64,000 nt of DNA from Aurantibacter_A sp965215845 (GCA_965215845.1 CBDCEL010000004.1:620001-684000); one strand, 5' to 3'. Shown: positions 8,808-18,692, counted from the stretch's first letter. The notes: generated from the sequence alone by a model not told the origin. Numbers and translations are program-made.

Positions 8808-10505
8808 ATGATGACCAAGCCAAAACGACCACTACATTACCTGCCATTCCTTTTTTTAATTCTACTGATTACTCAAATCAACGCCCAGACCTATGCGAAG
8901 AACGGAATGGTCGTTTCTTCGGATAGAAGCTCATCAGAAGTAGGGGTCTCCATTTTAAAAAAGGGTGGAAATGCCATTGACGCGGCAGTGGCCACCGCAT
9001 TTTCATTGGCCGTCACCCATCCGGCAGCCGGAAATATCGGCGGAGGCGGCTTCATTGTTTTTATGGACGACAAGGGAAAAGTCACCACCATCGATTTCCG
9101 TGAGAAAGCGCCTCTGAAGGCAACACCAGACATGTACTTGGATGATGAAGGAAATCTAATCGAAAATAGCAATCATATGTCCGTCAGGGCCATAGGTGTG
9201 CCCGGTACGGTCGCAGGTCTCTATTTGGCACATCAAAAATATGGCAAACTATCTTGGCATGAATTGGTTCAACCTGCCATTGATCAAGCGAAGCAAGGGT
9301 TTCTTTTTAATTGGTCGCTCTATCGTGACGCACAATATTTTTCTTCTGAAAAAAACAAAAATGCGTTTATGAAAGACTATTTTTTGAACGCCGAGCATGA
9401 AATCGTTGAACCAGATGAGTTATGGAAACAGCCAGAACTGGCCCGCACCTTGACATTGATCCGTGATAACGGTAAAGATGGTTTTTACAAAGGGGAGACC
9501 GCCAAAAAAATCGCTTCTTGGATGAAAGAAAACGGTGGTATCATCACAAAAAAAGATTTGAGAAAATACGAGGCCATTGAACGAAAGCCCATAAAAGGAA
9601 GTTACAAAGGCTATGATATCTATTCGATGCCTCCACCAAGTTCGGGCGGAGTAGCCCTGGTGGAAATGATGAACCTAATGGAGCTCGCGGATTTCAAAAA
9701 AATCGAATTCAATAGTGCTGCCCATCTGCATCTTTTGGCAGAAGCCATGCGAAGGGCTTTCTCGGATCGCGCGGAGCATTTGGGCGATCCCGATTTTAAT
9801 CCAGACCTTCCCATTGACAAATTAACTTCAAAAAACTTTGCGCAAAAGCGATTTGAGGGCATAGACATGTCGCATGCTTCGATGAGCGATTCGACAAGAT
9901 TCGGGCAGCTTTATGATGGGGATAGTACTACCCATCTTTCTACAATGGATAGTCATGGCAATGCAGTCTCATTGACCTATACCTTGGAATATAGCTATGG
10001 TTCGCAAATGGGATCGCCAGAGCTGGGTTTTATCTTCAACAATGAAATGGGCGATTTCAACCCACAGCCTGGAATTACCAAAAACAACGGGCAAATCGGT
10101 TCTCCTCCAAATTTGATCGCTCCAGAAAAAAGAATGCTTTCGAGCATGACGCCTACTATTGTCAGTAAAGATGGAAAACCATATCTCGTGATTGGAAGTC
10201 CCGGTGGGCGTACGATCATCAATACCGTTTTTCAAACCGTTTTGAATGTATTGGAATTTGATATGCGAATCGACAGAGCGATCGAAGCCTTGAAAATCCA
10301 TCATCAATGGTTGCCCGATCAAATAGTATATGAAAAAAATCTGCTGTCACCAGACACCAAAAGAATCCTTGAAGCTAAGGGCCATAAATTCAGGGAGCGT
10401 GACAATATGGGGGCCCTTATGGGTATTACTTTCGATGCTGAAAAAAAGATATTTACAGGCGCCTCAGACTCATCACAACCTGATAGCGGAGCCGTAGGCT
10501 ATTAG
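8808..10505 (+). CDS. ggt: gamma-glutamyltransferase
   Basis: A 565-residue secreted or periplasmic enzyme that cleaves the gamma-glutamyl bond of glutathione and related peptides, or transfers the glutamyl group. Residues 1-27 are a signal peptide ending ITQINAQ. The large-subunit N-terminus AKNGMVVSSDRSSSEVGVSIL is typical. The TTHLSTMDSHGN motif begins at Thr374, the expected autoprocessing nucleophile that becomes the N-terminus of the small subunit. The oxyanion region SSMTPTIV and the glycine motif GSPGGRTIINTV follow, so the enzyme should be active. Tandem ATGs at 8808 and 8811 are equivalent. In an organism with bacillithiol genes it may mainly scavenge external glutathione or peptides. 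Confidence 0.95.
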   Translation: MMTKPKRPLHYLPFLFLILLITQINAQTYAKNGMVVSSDRSSSEVGVSILKKGGNAIDAAVATAFSLAVTHPAAGNIGGGGFIVFMDDKGKVTTIDFREKAPLKATPDMYLDDEGNLIENSNHMSVRAIGVPGTVAGLYLAHQKYGKLSWHELVQPAIDQAKQGFLFNWSLYRDAQYFSSEKNKNAFMKDYFLNAEHEIVEPDELWKQPELARTLTLIRDNGKDGFYKGETAKKIASWMKENGGIITKKDLRKYEAIERKPIKGSYKGYDIYSMPPPSSGGVALVEMMNLMELADFKKIEFNSAAHLHLLAEAMRRAFSDRAEHLGDPDFNPDLPIDKLTSKNFAQKRFEGIDMSHASMSDSTRFGQLYDGDSTTHLSTMDSHGNAVSLTYTLEYSYGSQMGSPELGFIFNNEMGDFNPQPGITKNNGQIGSPPNLIAPEKRMLSSMTPTIVSKDGKPYLVIGSPGGRTIINTVFQTVLNVLEFDMRIDRAIEALKIHHQWLPDQIVYEKNLLSPDTKRILEAKGHKFRERDNMGALMGITFDAEKKIFTGASDSSQPDSGAVGY

Positions 10506-10631
10506 CAACCAGATGCAGACTATTAATTTAGCGGTTAGGTCGACCCCTTGATTAAGAAATAAAATCTTAAATTGAGAGATTAACTTTTAGCACCCCGTAG
10601 TTTAAACAGAGTGCCCTTAAAACCATTTGAA

Positions 10632-11639
10632 ATGAAAAAACTAACCTCCATTCTGACGATAACGGCATTGTTGGCCGCCCCGATCTTCGCGAACGAAAAT
10701 ATTTTGAAAAATCCCTTTTCAGGCATGTGGGGCCTTGATGTTGAAGGTGGTGGCGTCGGGTGGCTGAAAGTACATGAAGAGCAAGGTTTTTTAGATGCCG
10801 AACTGTTGTGGATCGGTGGTAGTGTACTGCCTGTCTCCAATGTTTATTTGGCAGATGAAAATACCTTAATTGTAACGCGCGTCGAAGAAATGAAAAGAAG
10901 TGATGACCGATCACATATGAAGAGTTTCATCTTTAAAATGGTTTTGGAAGGTAATCGGTTAAAAGGAACAATGACGGGGCCTTCATGGAAAAATGACTTT
11001 GGGGTGGTTACCAATTTTACGGGAAAACGGATGCCTCCCATGCCAGATGCTCCAAATCTTTCGAAAACCCGGTTCGGAAAGGAAATTAAACTTTTTAATG
11101 GAAAAGACCTGACCGGATGGAAGCTCATGAATGCCGAAAACAAGGTAAACGGATTCAAGGTCGAAAATGGCAAATTGGTAAACGACCCAGTACAACCCGA
11201 AAATGGTGAACATGTTTATTATGGAAATTTGAGAACCGAGCAAGAGTTCGAGGATTTCAATCTCAAATTAGAGGTCAATGTGCCCGAAGGAAACAATAGT
11301 GGCATTTATCTTCGCGGGCTTTATGAAATTCAGGTCGTCGATTCCTACGGAAAGGAAGTCGACTCACATCACATGGGCGGGCTTTATAGTCGAGTAACTC
11401 CTCTTGAGGCGGCCGAAAAACCTGCCGGTGAATGGCAGACCTTTGATATCACTTTGGCCGATCGTCATGTCACCGTAATTCTGAATGGCAAAAAAATAAT
11501 TGACAACCAACCTGCATGGGGACCGACCGGGGGTGCCATCAGTTCCGATGTGCTGTCACCCGGCCCGATTTACTTGCAAGGCGACCATGGCAATGTGGCC
11601 TATCGGAATATAGTATTGACTCCTATACTAAAACAATGA
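10632..11639 (+). CDS. secreted DUF1080 (3-keto-disaccharide hydrolase-like) protein
   Basis: A 335-residue protein with a signal peptide (residues 1-19, cleaved after IFA). A small beta-rich N-terminal domain (about 20-130) precedes the DUF1080 domain (about 145-333). The DUF1080 domain starts EIKLFNGKDLTGWK and holds NNSGIYLRGLYEIQVVDSYG and the closing GDHGNVAYRNI motif. DUF1080 is a concanavalin-like fold found in 3-keto-glycoside hydrolases. ATG 10632 is preferred over GTG 10611 because it gives a compact signal peptide. Its stop overlaps the start of the next gene (ATGA), so the two are co-translated. Confidence 0.85.
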   Translation: MKKLTSILTITALLAAPIFANENILKNPFSGMWGLDVEGGGVGWLKVHEEQGFLDAELLWIGGSVLPVSNVYLADENTLIVTRVEEMKRSDDRSHMKSFIFKMVLEGNRLKGTMTGPSWKNDFGVVTNFTGKRMPPMPDAPNLSKTRFGKEIKLFNGKDLTGWKLMNAENKVNGFKVENGKLVNDPVQPENGEHVYYGNLRTEQEFEDFNLKLEVNVPEGNNSGIYLRGLYEIQVVDSYGKEVDSHHMGGLYSRVTPLEAAEKPAGEWQTFDITLADRHVTVILNGKKIIDNQPAWGPTGGAISSDVLSPGPIYLQGDHGNVAYRNIVLTPILKQ

Positions 11640-11932
11640 ACAGCGAAAAGTTGACTATTACTGCCACAATTGTGGCCAAACCCGGTAAACGGGAATTGGT
11701 AAAACAATCACTTTTGGGTTTAATCCCTCCTACCCTGAGCGAAAAGGGCTGCTTGAATTATGACCTTCACCAAGACCTTGAAAACCCGGACCGTTTTTTC
11801 TTTTATGAGAATTGGGAAACCCGCCAACATTGGCTAAATCATAATGAAAGTAAACATATTGCTTCCCACAAAGAAGCAACCAAGGGTTTGATCGCCGAGG
11901 TTATGATTCACCAATTGCGTCCCATCAACTAG
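11636..11932 (+). CDS. antibiotic biosynthesis monooxygenase (ABM) domain protein
   Basis: A 98-residue single-domain protein with a dimeric alpha/beta barrel (ABM) pattern: LTITATIVAKPGKRELV, then GCLNYDLHQDLENPDRFFFYENW and the His-rich end SKHIASHKE. Family members include quinol monooxygenases such as YgiN and unrelated small-molecule-handling proteins, so the substrate is unknown. The start codon ATG 11636 shares bases with the TGA of the DUF1080 gene, so I used this start and not an upstream one. Confidence 0.85.
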   Translation: MNSEKLTITATIVAKPGKRELVKQSLLGLIPPTLSEKGCLNYDLHQDLENPDRFFFYENWETRQHWLNHNESKHIASHKEATKGLIAEVMIHQLRPIN

Positions 11933-11981
11933 TCGATTATACTAGAAAGCCATATTGCTCGAGTTTGAATTTTACAACCCC

Positions 11982-12021
11982 TGACATAATCTGACATATC
12001 GGAAAATATCTTTGTGACATA
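11982..12021 (+). promoter_or_regulatory. promoter and direct-repeat operator candidate of the VOC gene
   Basis: TATCTTTG at 12007-12014 is a perfect TAnnTTTG -7 element, 31 bases before the VOC start codon. Around it TGACATA occurs three times (11982-11988, 11992-11998, 12015-12021). The first two copies are 10 bp apart, one helical turn, and the third follows the -7 element, a layout that suits a repressor site. The WYL regulator encoded downstream is an obvious candidate. This is inference. Confidence 0.4.
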
Positions 12022-12044
12022 TTTAATCATTAAAATCAAAGAAT

Positions 12045-12416
12045 ATGTCAAATGCAATTAGCTGGTTTGAAATACCGGCGACCAACTACGAAAGGGCAAA
12101 AAAATTCTACAGCACCGTTTTGGACACCGAAATCAAAGATTCACCGATGCCCGAAGGCAAGTATGGAATGTTTCCATACGATGACGACAACAACGGAGTA
12201 GGTGGAGGTCTGGTTGAAATGAAAGGGTTAAAGCCCTCTTCAGAAGGGGTCACCGTTTATCTAAATGGCGGCAACGACCTAAGTACCCCCTTGTCAAAGG
12301 TCGAATCGGCGGGTGGTAAGGTTGTCATGCCAAAGACCGATATCGGCGAGAATGGTTATATGGCACAATTTATTGATACCGAAGGCAATAAAATAGCACT
12401 GCATTCTTGGAACTAG
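12045..12416 (+). CDS. VOC family (glyoxalase/bleomycin resistance-like) protein
   Basis: A 123-residue protein made of one VOC (vicinal oxygen chelate) fold with two beta-alpha-beta-beta-beta modules: AISWFEIPATNYERAKKFYSTVLD at the N-terminus and GYMAQFIDTEGNKIALHSWN at the C-terminus. Such proteins bind metals or small molecules in dioxygenase, lyase or resistance roles; here the subgroup is the small stress-related type common in Bacteroidota, with no known substrate. A WYL regulator gene follows 53 bases downstream. Confidence 0.85.
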   Translation: MSNAISWFEIPATNYERAKKFYSTVLDTEIKDSPMPEGKYGMFPYDDDNNGVGGGLVEMKGLKPSSEGVTVYLNGGNDLSTPLSKVESAGGKVVMPKTDIGENGYMAQFIDTEGNKIALHSWN

Positions 12417-12431
12417 ACCAGAAAAACAAGC

Positions 12432-12460
12432 GGTAGCGAATCTTCAAAGGGTTCGCTACC
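12432..12460 (+). terminator. hairpin after the VOC gene
   Basis: GGTAGCGAA (12432-12440) pairs perfectly with TTCGCTACC (12452-12460), followed by TTTACTTTT. It sits only 10 bases before the start of the WYL regulator, so it may act as a terminator or an attenuator that limits readthrough into that gene. Confidence 0.55.
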
Positions 12461-12469
12461 TTTACTTTT

Positions 12470-13189
12470 ATGACACAACTCTCACGGCTCATATCGATTT
12501 TGACTTTATTGAAATCACGTAGGGTGCTCACCGCCACTGAACTGTCCGATAGATATGATGTAAGCATCAGGACCATATATCGCGACATTCAGAAATTGAT
12601 AGAAGCCGGTATCCCGGTAATTACTATTGAAGGTCGAGGTTACACCTTGATGGATGGCTATACAGTGGCTCCGGTCCAATTTACCGAAAAACAAGCCAAC
12701 GCATTGATAACGGCCCAACATTTAATAGGCAAATCAAACGATTCTTCTTTTGTAAAGGACTTTGAAGAGGCCTTGACCAAGATAAAATCTGTCTTTCGTT
12801 CTTCGGTTTTGGAGAAAAGTGAAATGCTCGACAACAAAATACACGTTTTTGATACGCGCAGAGAGAGCATTTCGAGCAATGCCCTATCGGAAATACAATT
12901 GGCGATCACAAATTTCAACTATGTTGAAATCAATTACCGCAAAGCTGACGATCCCAATATTTCATTCCGGAAAATAGAACCCTGTTTTATTTTTTCCACA
13001 GAAAACAAATGGATATTAATAGCGTGGTGCCATTTAAGAAAAGACTATCGAGCCTTTCGCATCGATCGCATTCAACACTTTAAAATACTTCATGAGCATT
13101 TTGAGGACCGAAAATTTTCCATTCAAGATTATGTGAACTGCGAACGTGAAAAAGTTCACCACGAACGACCAAAAAGTCGTACTTCTTGA
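12470..13189 (+). CDS. YafY/DeoR-like transcriptional regulator with WYL domain
   Basis: A 239-residue regulator. Residues 1-60 form a winged helix-turn-helix (HTH_11) domain: QLSRLISILTLLKSRRVLTA, then the recognition segment SIRTIYRDIQKL. Residues about 135-220 form a WYL ligand-sensing domain (VEINYRKADD ... WILIAWCHLRKDYRAFRIDRI). WYL proteins respond to small ligands or nucleic acids. Its position after the VOC gene and the TGACATA repeats suggests local control of that gene. Confidence 0.88.
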   Translation: MTQLSRLISILTLLKSRRVLTATELSDRYDVSIRTIYRDIQKLIEAGIPVITIEGRGYTLMDGYTVAPVQFTEKQANALITAQHLIGKSNDSSFVKDFEEALTKIKSVFRSSVLEKSEMLDNKIHVFDTRRESISSNALSEIQLAITNFNYVEINYRKADDPNISFRKIEPCFIFSTENKWILIAWCHLRKDYRAFRIDRIQHFKILHEHFEDRKFSIQDYVNCEREKVHHERPKSRTS

Positions 13190-13395
13190 AAATTCCACTT
13201 AATAAACAATTGGGCCATCTAAACAAAAATCTATTTTTTTGTTCCTTTTGTCTCTTGCCCTCCTTGATGTAAGGTTACATCTACCACCTGGTCTGAGTAT
13301 GAGGCCCAAAATGAAAATCGGTCACATTCCAATGGAATTATCGAGGTTTTCAAAATCGAAAAAATCAGTATCTTCCTTAGCTAAAACCAACACGA

Positions 13396-15588
13396 ATGAG
13401 ATACCTTTTTACCGTCATATTAGCGATTTGTGCACTTTTAACAATACAGGCCCAAGAATCGATAACCGGCTTTACCCTTGAAAATGCAAAAAGACAACTC
13501 GCCTTGGAAAAGGAATTTGAGGCAAAACTTTCTGTAGACAATCTTAACGAGTGGATGAAGTATATGTCTGCAAAGCCCCACTGGGTGGGTACGGCATACG
13601 GCGAAGAATTGGCCAAGTGGATGCAAAAACAATTCAAATCTTGGGGCTATGATGCACAAATTGAGACGTACCATGTGTTATTTCCGTACCCAAAAACCCG
13701 AATACTGGAAATGACGGCCCCAACCAGGTATACCGCTAAACTAACCGCCGTACCGGTTGAAGGAGATGAATTTACGGCTCAGGGTGATGCGCTTTTGCCC
13801 AGCTATAATGCCTTTTCGACTGATGGTGATGTCGAGGCAGAATTGGTCTTCGTCAACTACGGTATTCCAAAGGATTATGAGGAGCTCGAAAAATTGGGCA
13901 TTGATGTAAAGGGAAAAATCGTTATCGCCAAATATCAAGGATCCTGGCGGGGGATAAAGCCAAAGCTTGCCGCCGAAAATGGCGCTATCGGTTGTATTAT
14001 TTATTCAGACCCGCAAGATGATGGCTATGTTCGGGGAGACGTTTATCCCAAGGGTCCCTTTAAAAATAAGACCGGTGTACAACGGGGTTCCGTGATGGAT
14101 ATGCCCACGTATCCCGGTGATGTGCTCACTCCCGGATACGGTGCGACCAAAGATGCAAAACGTCTTGACCGAAAAAATGCGCCGACGATTACCAAGATTC
14201 CCGTTTTGCCGATTTCCTATGAAGATGCCCTGCCTTTGTTGGAAGCCTTGGAAGGACCTGTGGCACCCAACTCTTGGAAGGGAGGACTGCCCATTACCTA
14301 CCATGTTGGACCCGGTCCGGCAAAGGTGCACTTGAAATTGGAGTTCGATTGGCAGCTGAAACCGGCCCATAACGTCATTGCCATGATGAAGGGCACTGAT
14401 TACCCAGACCAGTGGGTGATGCGCGGCAACCATCACGATGCATGGGTACATGGCGCCAATGATCCTATCAGTGGAATGATCGCATTGATGGAAGAGGCCC
14501 GGGCCATCGGAGAATTGGCGAAAAACGGCCAGAAACCCAAACGCACTTTGGTGTATGCAGGATGGGATGCCGAAGAACCCGGGCTTATAGGTTCGACTGA
14601 ATGGGTTGAGGACCACAAAAAGGAGTTGCAAGAGAAGTTGGTCGCTTACATCAATACCGATGGCAACGGTCGCGGGTTTTTAGGGGCAGGTGGTTCGCAT
14701 TCACTTCAAAATATGGTGGGCGAAGTCGCCGAGGCCGTTACAGATCCTCAAAAAGGAGTTTCCATCCGTGAACGCAAAATCGCCCGTGACCTATACTATG
14801 GCGGCAATGAGGACTTCGATCTCTATGCCCTGGGTTCGGGTTCTGATTATACCCCTTTCATTCAACATGCCGGAATCGCTTCCTTGAATTTAGGTTTTGG
14901 CGGTGAAAACGCGGGCGGGGAATACCATACCATTTATGACACATATCCACATTACAAAAGGTTTAAAGATCCGGGATTCCGTTATGGAGTCACTCTAGCC
15001 AATACTGCAGGAAGAATTACTTTGCGATTGGCGAATGCCGATGTACTTCCCTTTGAATTCAAACAATGGCACACGACAGTATCAAGATACCTCGACGAGA
15101 TTTTGGAGGAGACCAAATCGATGCGGGACGCCGTCGAAAAACACAATAAATTGGTCGACAAAAATATTTTTGAACTGGCGGCCGATCCGAAAAAACCCTT
15201 CACAAATCCCGAAAAGAAAGAGGCCGTTCCTTATTTGGATTTCTCGCCCCTGCAAAATGTGATGGACGAATTAAAAACAGCCATCATAAAGTTTTCCGAA
15301 AAAGATGTATCAAAATTGCCTGCTGAAAAGAGAAATAAACTCAATAAAAAACTAATGAAAGCCGAACAGGCATTGACCTACGAACAGGGGCTTCCTCGAA
15401 GGGGGTGGTACAAACATCAAATCTACGCTCCCGGTTTTTATACCGGATACGGCGTAAAAACGCTACCCAGTGTTCGTGAAGCCGTCGAGCAAAAAAATTG
15501 GAAAGAGGCGCAAGAACAAATCGCAATTCTTGCCCGAACCTTAACAAACTTCAGAAATCATATTGAAGAAATGAACGACATCAAGTAA
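13396..15588 (+). CDS. M28 family metallopeptidase (transferrin-receptor/PSMA-like)
   Basis: A 730-residue secreted peptidase. Residues 1-19 are a signal peptide (ending ALLTIQAQ). A protease-associated (PA) domain lies at about 120-290 (PKDYEELEKLGIDVKGKIVI). The M28 catalytic domain has its zinc sites in NHHDAWVHGANDPISG (about 344-359) and DAEEPGLIGS (about 391-400), and a GSGSDYTPF stretch. A C-terminal helical dimerisation-like domain follows (about 560-725). This order matches glutamate carboxypeptidase II-type enzymes, which release C-terminal acidic residues from peptides, although the specificity here is unknown. The DUF2007 gene begins 11 bases downstream. Confidence 0.9.
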   Translation: MRYLFTVILAICALLTIQAQESITGFTLENAKRQLALEKEFEAKLSVDNLNEWMKYMSAKPHWVGTAYGEELAKWMQKQFKSWGYDAQIETYHVLFPYPKTRILEMTAPTRYTAKLTAVPVEGDEFTAQGDALLPSYNAFSTDGDVEAELVFVNYGIPKDYEELEKLGIDVKGKIVIAKYQGSWRGIKPKLAAENGAIGCIIYSDPQDDGYVRGDVYPKGPFKNKTGVQRGSVMDMPTYPGDVLTPGYGATKDAKRLDRKNAPTITKIPVLPISYEDALPLLEALEGPVAPNSWKGGLPITYHVGPGPAKVHLKLEFDWQLKPAHNVIAMMKGTDYPDQWVMRGNHHDAWVHGANDPISGMIALMEEARAIGELAKNGQKPKRTLVYAGWDAEEPGLIGSTEWVEDHKKELQEKLVAYINTDGNGRGFLGAGGSHSLQNMVGEVAEAVTDPQKGVSIRERKIARDLYYGGNEDFDLYALGSGSDYTPFIQHAGIASLNLGFGGENAGGEYHTIYDTYPHYKRFKDPGFRYGVTLANTAGRITLRLANADVLPFEFKQWHTTVSRYLDEILEETKSMRDAVEKHNKLVDKNIFELAADPKKPFTNPEKKEAVPYLDFSPLQNVMDELKTAIIKFSEKDVSKLPAEKRNKLNKKLMKAEQALTYEQGLPRRGWYKHQIYAPGFYTGYGVKTLPSVREAVEQKNWKEAQEQIAILARTLTNFRNHIEEMNDIK

Positions 15589-15599
15589 ACACGGCTACC

Positions 15600-15818
15600 A
15601 TGGAATCAAATTATATAAAAATTTTCAGTGGAAATATTATTGAGGGGCAGAAAATTGAAGGTGCGTTGCGCGATATAGGAATCGAAGCTGTTGTCAAGGA
15701 CGAAGGAGAATCCGGTAGATTGGCTGGATTTCCGTCGCCCCTTGCAGGGCAGGTAGACATCTATGTTCATAAAGACGAACTGGAAAAAGCGCAAGCGGTG
15801 CTTCAAGACCTATCATAA
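15600..15818 (+). CDS. DUF2007 (putative signal-transducing) protein
   Basis: A 72-residue protein made of one DUF2007 domain: SNYIKIFSGNIIEGQKIEGAL at the start and an ending with the VDIYVHKDELEKAQAVLQDL helix. It resembles the small PII-like fold used as a regulatory appendage. It directly follows the M28 peptidase gene, so the two are probably co-transcribed. No function is known. Confidence 0.85.
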   Translation: MESNYIKIFSGNIIEGQKIEGALRDIGIEAVVKDEGESGRLAGFPSPLAGQVDIYVHKDELEKAQAVLQDLS

Positions 15819-15947
15819 AAGCCTATTTTGTAATGGCATATATGAAAGTGGTTTGTTATATTTAGGTGATTTACACCATCATTATCGTTTCCCATTTAAG
15901 AAGTTCTCCCTGAACCAGATTAAAGAACACTTAAAATATACGCTGTC

Positions 15948-17678
15948 ATGAAACGAAAAATCAGCCTAGGCCTTTTTGCAATCTTGCTCATTTTAATCGC
16001 GGACCTGCTCATTGATCACACTTCCAATAATCCATCAAAAACGCGACAGAAAGCCTCCTTTAGCTTTATTAAATGTACTGCCGCCAAATTCTTGCTTAAA
16101 GATGTGGATACCACACGTCAGATAGCACCCTTGTTCGAAAACCTCGGAAATCTTAAATTTAAGATCAGTACCACAGAAGAGAAGGCCCAAGCTTTCTTCG
16201 ATCAAGGCTTGAAACTGACCTATGCGTTTAACCATGCCGAAGCACATCGCTCATTCTTGGAAGCTTCACGCTTAGATGGCACTTCGGCCATGACCTATTG
16301 GGGTCAGGCCTATACTTTGGGTCCCAACATCAATGACCCTTTACCAGATGATGAACGCAAAGAGAAATGCAACGAGGCCTTGGCAAAGGCCATCAAGTTT
16401 GCATCAAGCGCCACACCAAAGGAAAAAGCACTGATAAATGCATTGAAGTCGAGATATAGTGAAGATTTAACCGCGGACATCGAGGTATTGAATATAAACT
16501 ATATGAATGCCATGGCCAAGGTAATGAAAGCGTATCCTGAAGATGCCGACGTTCAGGTTTTATTTGCGGCGGCTGTTATGAATACCGTTCCTTGGAACTA
16601 CTGGGATGCCGAAGGCAACCCGTCGCCCAATATTCCCGAAGCAAAGGCAGCTTTGGAAAAGGCAATGGAGCTAAATCCGGATCACCCCGGGGCTCATCAT
16701 TATTACATCCATATGGTCGAACTCCCCCAACCCGATTTGGCAGTACCAAGTGCAGATAGATTGGGCGGGTTGATGCCTGCAGCCGGTCATATCGTACATA
16801 TGCCCTCGCATATCTATATTCGTGTTGGGCGCTATAAAGATGCCGTGGAAGCCAATCAAAAAGCCATCTTGGCCGACGAGGATTATATCTCGCAGTGCTA
16901 TTCACAAGGATTGTATCCGTTGGGTTATTATCCCCATAACATACATTTTCTTTGGTCGGCCGCCAGCCTTTTGGGTGATAGCGAAGTTGCCATCGAGGCC
17001 GCGAAAAAAACGGCGGAGAAAGTCCCGACCGGACAATTGGTCGAACTTCCCTTTCTACAGGACTTTGCTTCGACCCCCCTTCTGGCCTATACAAGATTTG
17101 GAAAGTGGAACGATATTTTGACAATTCCCGCTCCAAGTCCTGAAATAAAACATTTGACCTTAATGCGTCATTATGCCCGCGGAGTTGCCTTTATAAGAAA
17201 AGGAAATGCGAAAGAAGCCAAAGAAGAACTCAATGCCATCGCAGAAATAAAAAAGGATTCAACATTGAAAGATTTGGTGGCCACTGCAAATAACGATTCG
17301 CAATCTATTGCGAATCTTGCCTATGAAGTGGTAGCAGGAGAACTCGCTGCCCTTAAGGGAGATTTATCGAAGGCCGCCGAACATCTTGAAAAAGCCGTTG
17401 AATTGGAAGATAATCTGGTCTATACCGAACCCTCGGCCTGGCATATACCCCCAAGACAAAACTTGGGAGCCGTTTTATTGAAGGCAAAAAAATATGGCGA
17501 GGCGGAGGAGGTCTTTAAGGCCGATTTGGAAATTCTGCGCCAAAATGGTTGGTCGTTAATGGGATTGCACCAAAGCTTAAAGGCACAGGGGAAAGCTGAG
17601 GAAGCCGAAAAAATCAAGGTCGAGTTCGACAAAGCCTGGAAACATTCCGATATCGATATAGAAACTTCAATTTTATAG
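15948..17678 (+). CDS. tetratricopeptide-repeat protein
   Basis: A 576-residue protein. Residues 6-26 are a hydrophobic N-terminal anchor or signal. A helical body with several TPR motifs follows: ALTYAFNHAEAHRSFLEASRL-like at about 90-115, AKAALEKAMELNPDHPGAHH at about 225-245, and a C-terminal pair near 470-545. A MPAAGHIVHMPSHIYIRVGR segment at about 280-300 is conserved in this secreted TPR family. I assign no enzyme activity. The 3' end overlaps the convergent nitronate monooxygenase-like gene by 6 bases. Confidence 0.8.
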   Translation: MKRKISLGLFAILLILIADLLIDHTSNNPSKTRQKASFSFIKCTAAKFLLKDVDTTRQIAPLFENLGNLKFKISTTEEKAQAFFDQGLKLTYAFNHAEAHRSFLEASRLDGTSAMTYWGQAYTLGPNINDPLPDDERKEKCNEALAKAIKFASSATPKEKALINALKSRYSEDLTADIEVLNINYMNAMAKVMKAYPEDADVQVLFAAAVMNTVPWNYWDAEGNPSPNIPEAKAALEKAMELNPDHPGAHHYYIHMVELPQPDLAVPSADRLGGLMPAAGHIVHMPSHIYIRVGRYKDAVEANQKAILADEDYISQCYSQGLYPLGYYPHNIHFLWSAASLLGDSEVAIEAAKKTAEKVPTGQLVELPFLQDFASTPLLAYTRFGKWNDILTIPAPSPEIKHLTLMRHYARGVAFIRKGNAKEAKEELNAIAEIKKDSTLKDLVATANNDSQSIANLAYEVVAGELAALKGDLSKAAEHLEKAVELEDNLVYTEPSAWHIPPRQNLGAVLLKAKKYGEAEEVFKADLEILRQNGWSLMGLHQSLKAQGKAEEAEKIKVEFDKAWKHSDIDIETSIL

Positions 17679-18617
17679 CCCGGCGATTTCCGACTTGGCC
17701 CGATTGAATTCCTGCATGAGTTCTTCCACAATTTGCGCAGCAGGCTTGATATCATGGATCAAGGCCGAAACCTGCCCGATTTCGAGTTCGCCTTCCTCTA
17801 GGTCGCCTTCGAACATTCCTTTTTTTGCCCTTCCACGACCCAAAAGTTCCTTTAGCTCTTCTATCGATGCCCCATCTGCATACGCTTCTTGAACCTCTTG
17901 ATAAAATTTATTTTTAATAAGCCGAACAGGTGCCAATTCTTTCAGGGTCAATTGCGTATCCCCTTCACTGGCCTCGACCACTTTTTGTTTAAAACGTTGG
18001 TGTGAGGAAGCCTCATGACTTGCGACAAATCGACTACCGACCTGAACTCCGTCCGCACCCAAGGCCATCGCGGCCAACATAGCGCGCCCAGTGGCGATTC
18101 CACCAGCGGCAATCAAGGGAATGTTGATTTTCTCCTTCACGGCGGGAATCAAGACCAAAGTGGTGGTTTCGTCACGTCCGTTATGACCTCCTGCTTCAAA
18201 ACCCTCGGCTACCACCGCATCGACTCCCGCCTCTTGTGCTTTCATCGCAAATTTGACACTACTGACCACATGTACGACAGTAATCCCTTTTTCCTTTAGA
18301 TGGAAAGTCCAAGTTTTCGGATTTCCAGCGGAAGTAAAAACGATTTTAACGCCCATATCGACAATGATGCCCATGATTTCCTCGATATTCGGATACAGCA
18401 TCGGCACATTGACCCCAAAAGGTTTATCTGTCGCTTCTTGACATTTTGAAATGTGCTCTTTGAGTACTTCTGGATACATAGATCCCGCACCGATAATACC
18501 TAATCCTCCGGAATTGGAAACCGCCGAAGCCAATCGCCAACCACTGGCCCAAATCATTCCCGCTTGAATAATGGGGTATTTGATCTTAAAAAGTTCGGTT
18601 ACTTTATTTTCTTTCAT
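17673..18617 (-). CDS. nitronate monooxygenase-like flavoprotein (NPD/FabK family)
   Basis: A 314-residue TIM-barrel flavoprotein. Hallmarks are PIIQAGMIWASGWRLASAVSNSGG at the N-terminus (FMN site), EGFEAGGHNGRDE near residue 140 and GGIATGRAMLAAMALGADGVQ near 175-195 (phosphate of FMN). The family covers nitronate monooxygenases and FabK-type enoyl-ACP reductases; from sequence alone I cannot separate them, and nitronate monooxygenase is only the safer label. It lies 75 bases after mnmA on the same strand and may share its transcript. Confidence 0.85.
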   Translation of the reverse strand: MKENKVTELFKIKYPIIQAGMIWASGWRLASAVSNSGGLGIIGAGSMYPEVLKEHISKCQEATDKPFGVNVPMLYPNIEEIMGIIVDMGVKIVFTSAGNPKTWTFHLKEKGITVVHVVSSVKFAMKAQEAGVDAVVAEGFEAGGHNGRDETTTLVLIPAVKEKINIPLIAAGGIATGRAMLAAMALGADGVQVGSRFVASHEASSHQRFKQKVVEASEGDTQLTLKELAPVRLIKNKFYQEVQEAYADGASIEELKELLGRGRAKKGMFEGDLEEGELEIGQVSALIHDIKPAAQIVEELMQEFNRAKSEIAGL

Positions 18618-18692
18618 GGAATGTTATTTGTTCGAACTCGGTCTAGAACTACCCTTGACCTCCCCACTACGCTGGAGGGGACAATCTCAAAT

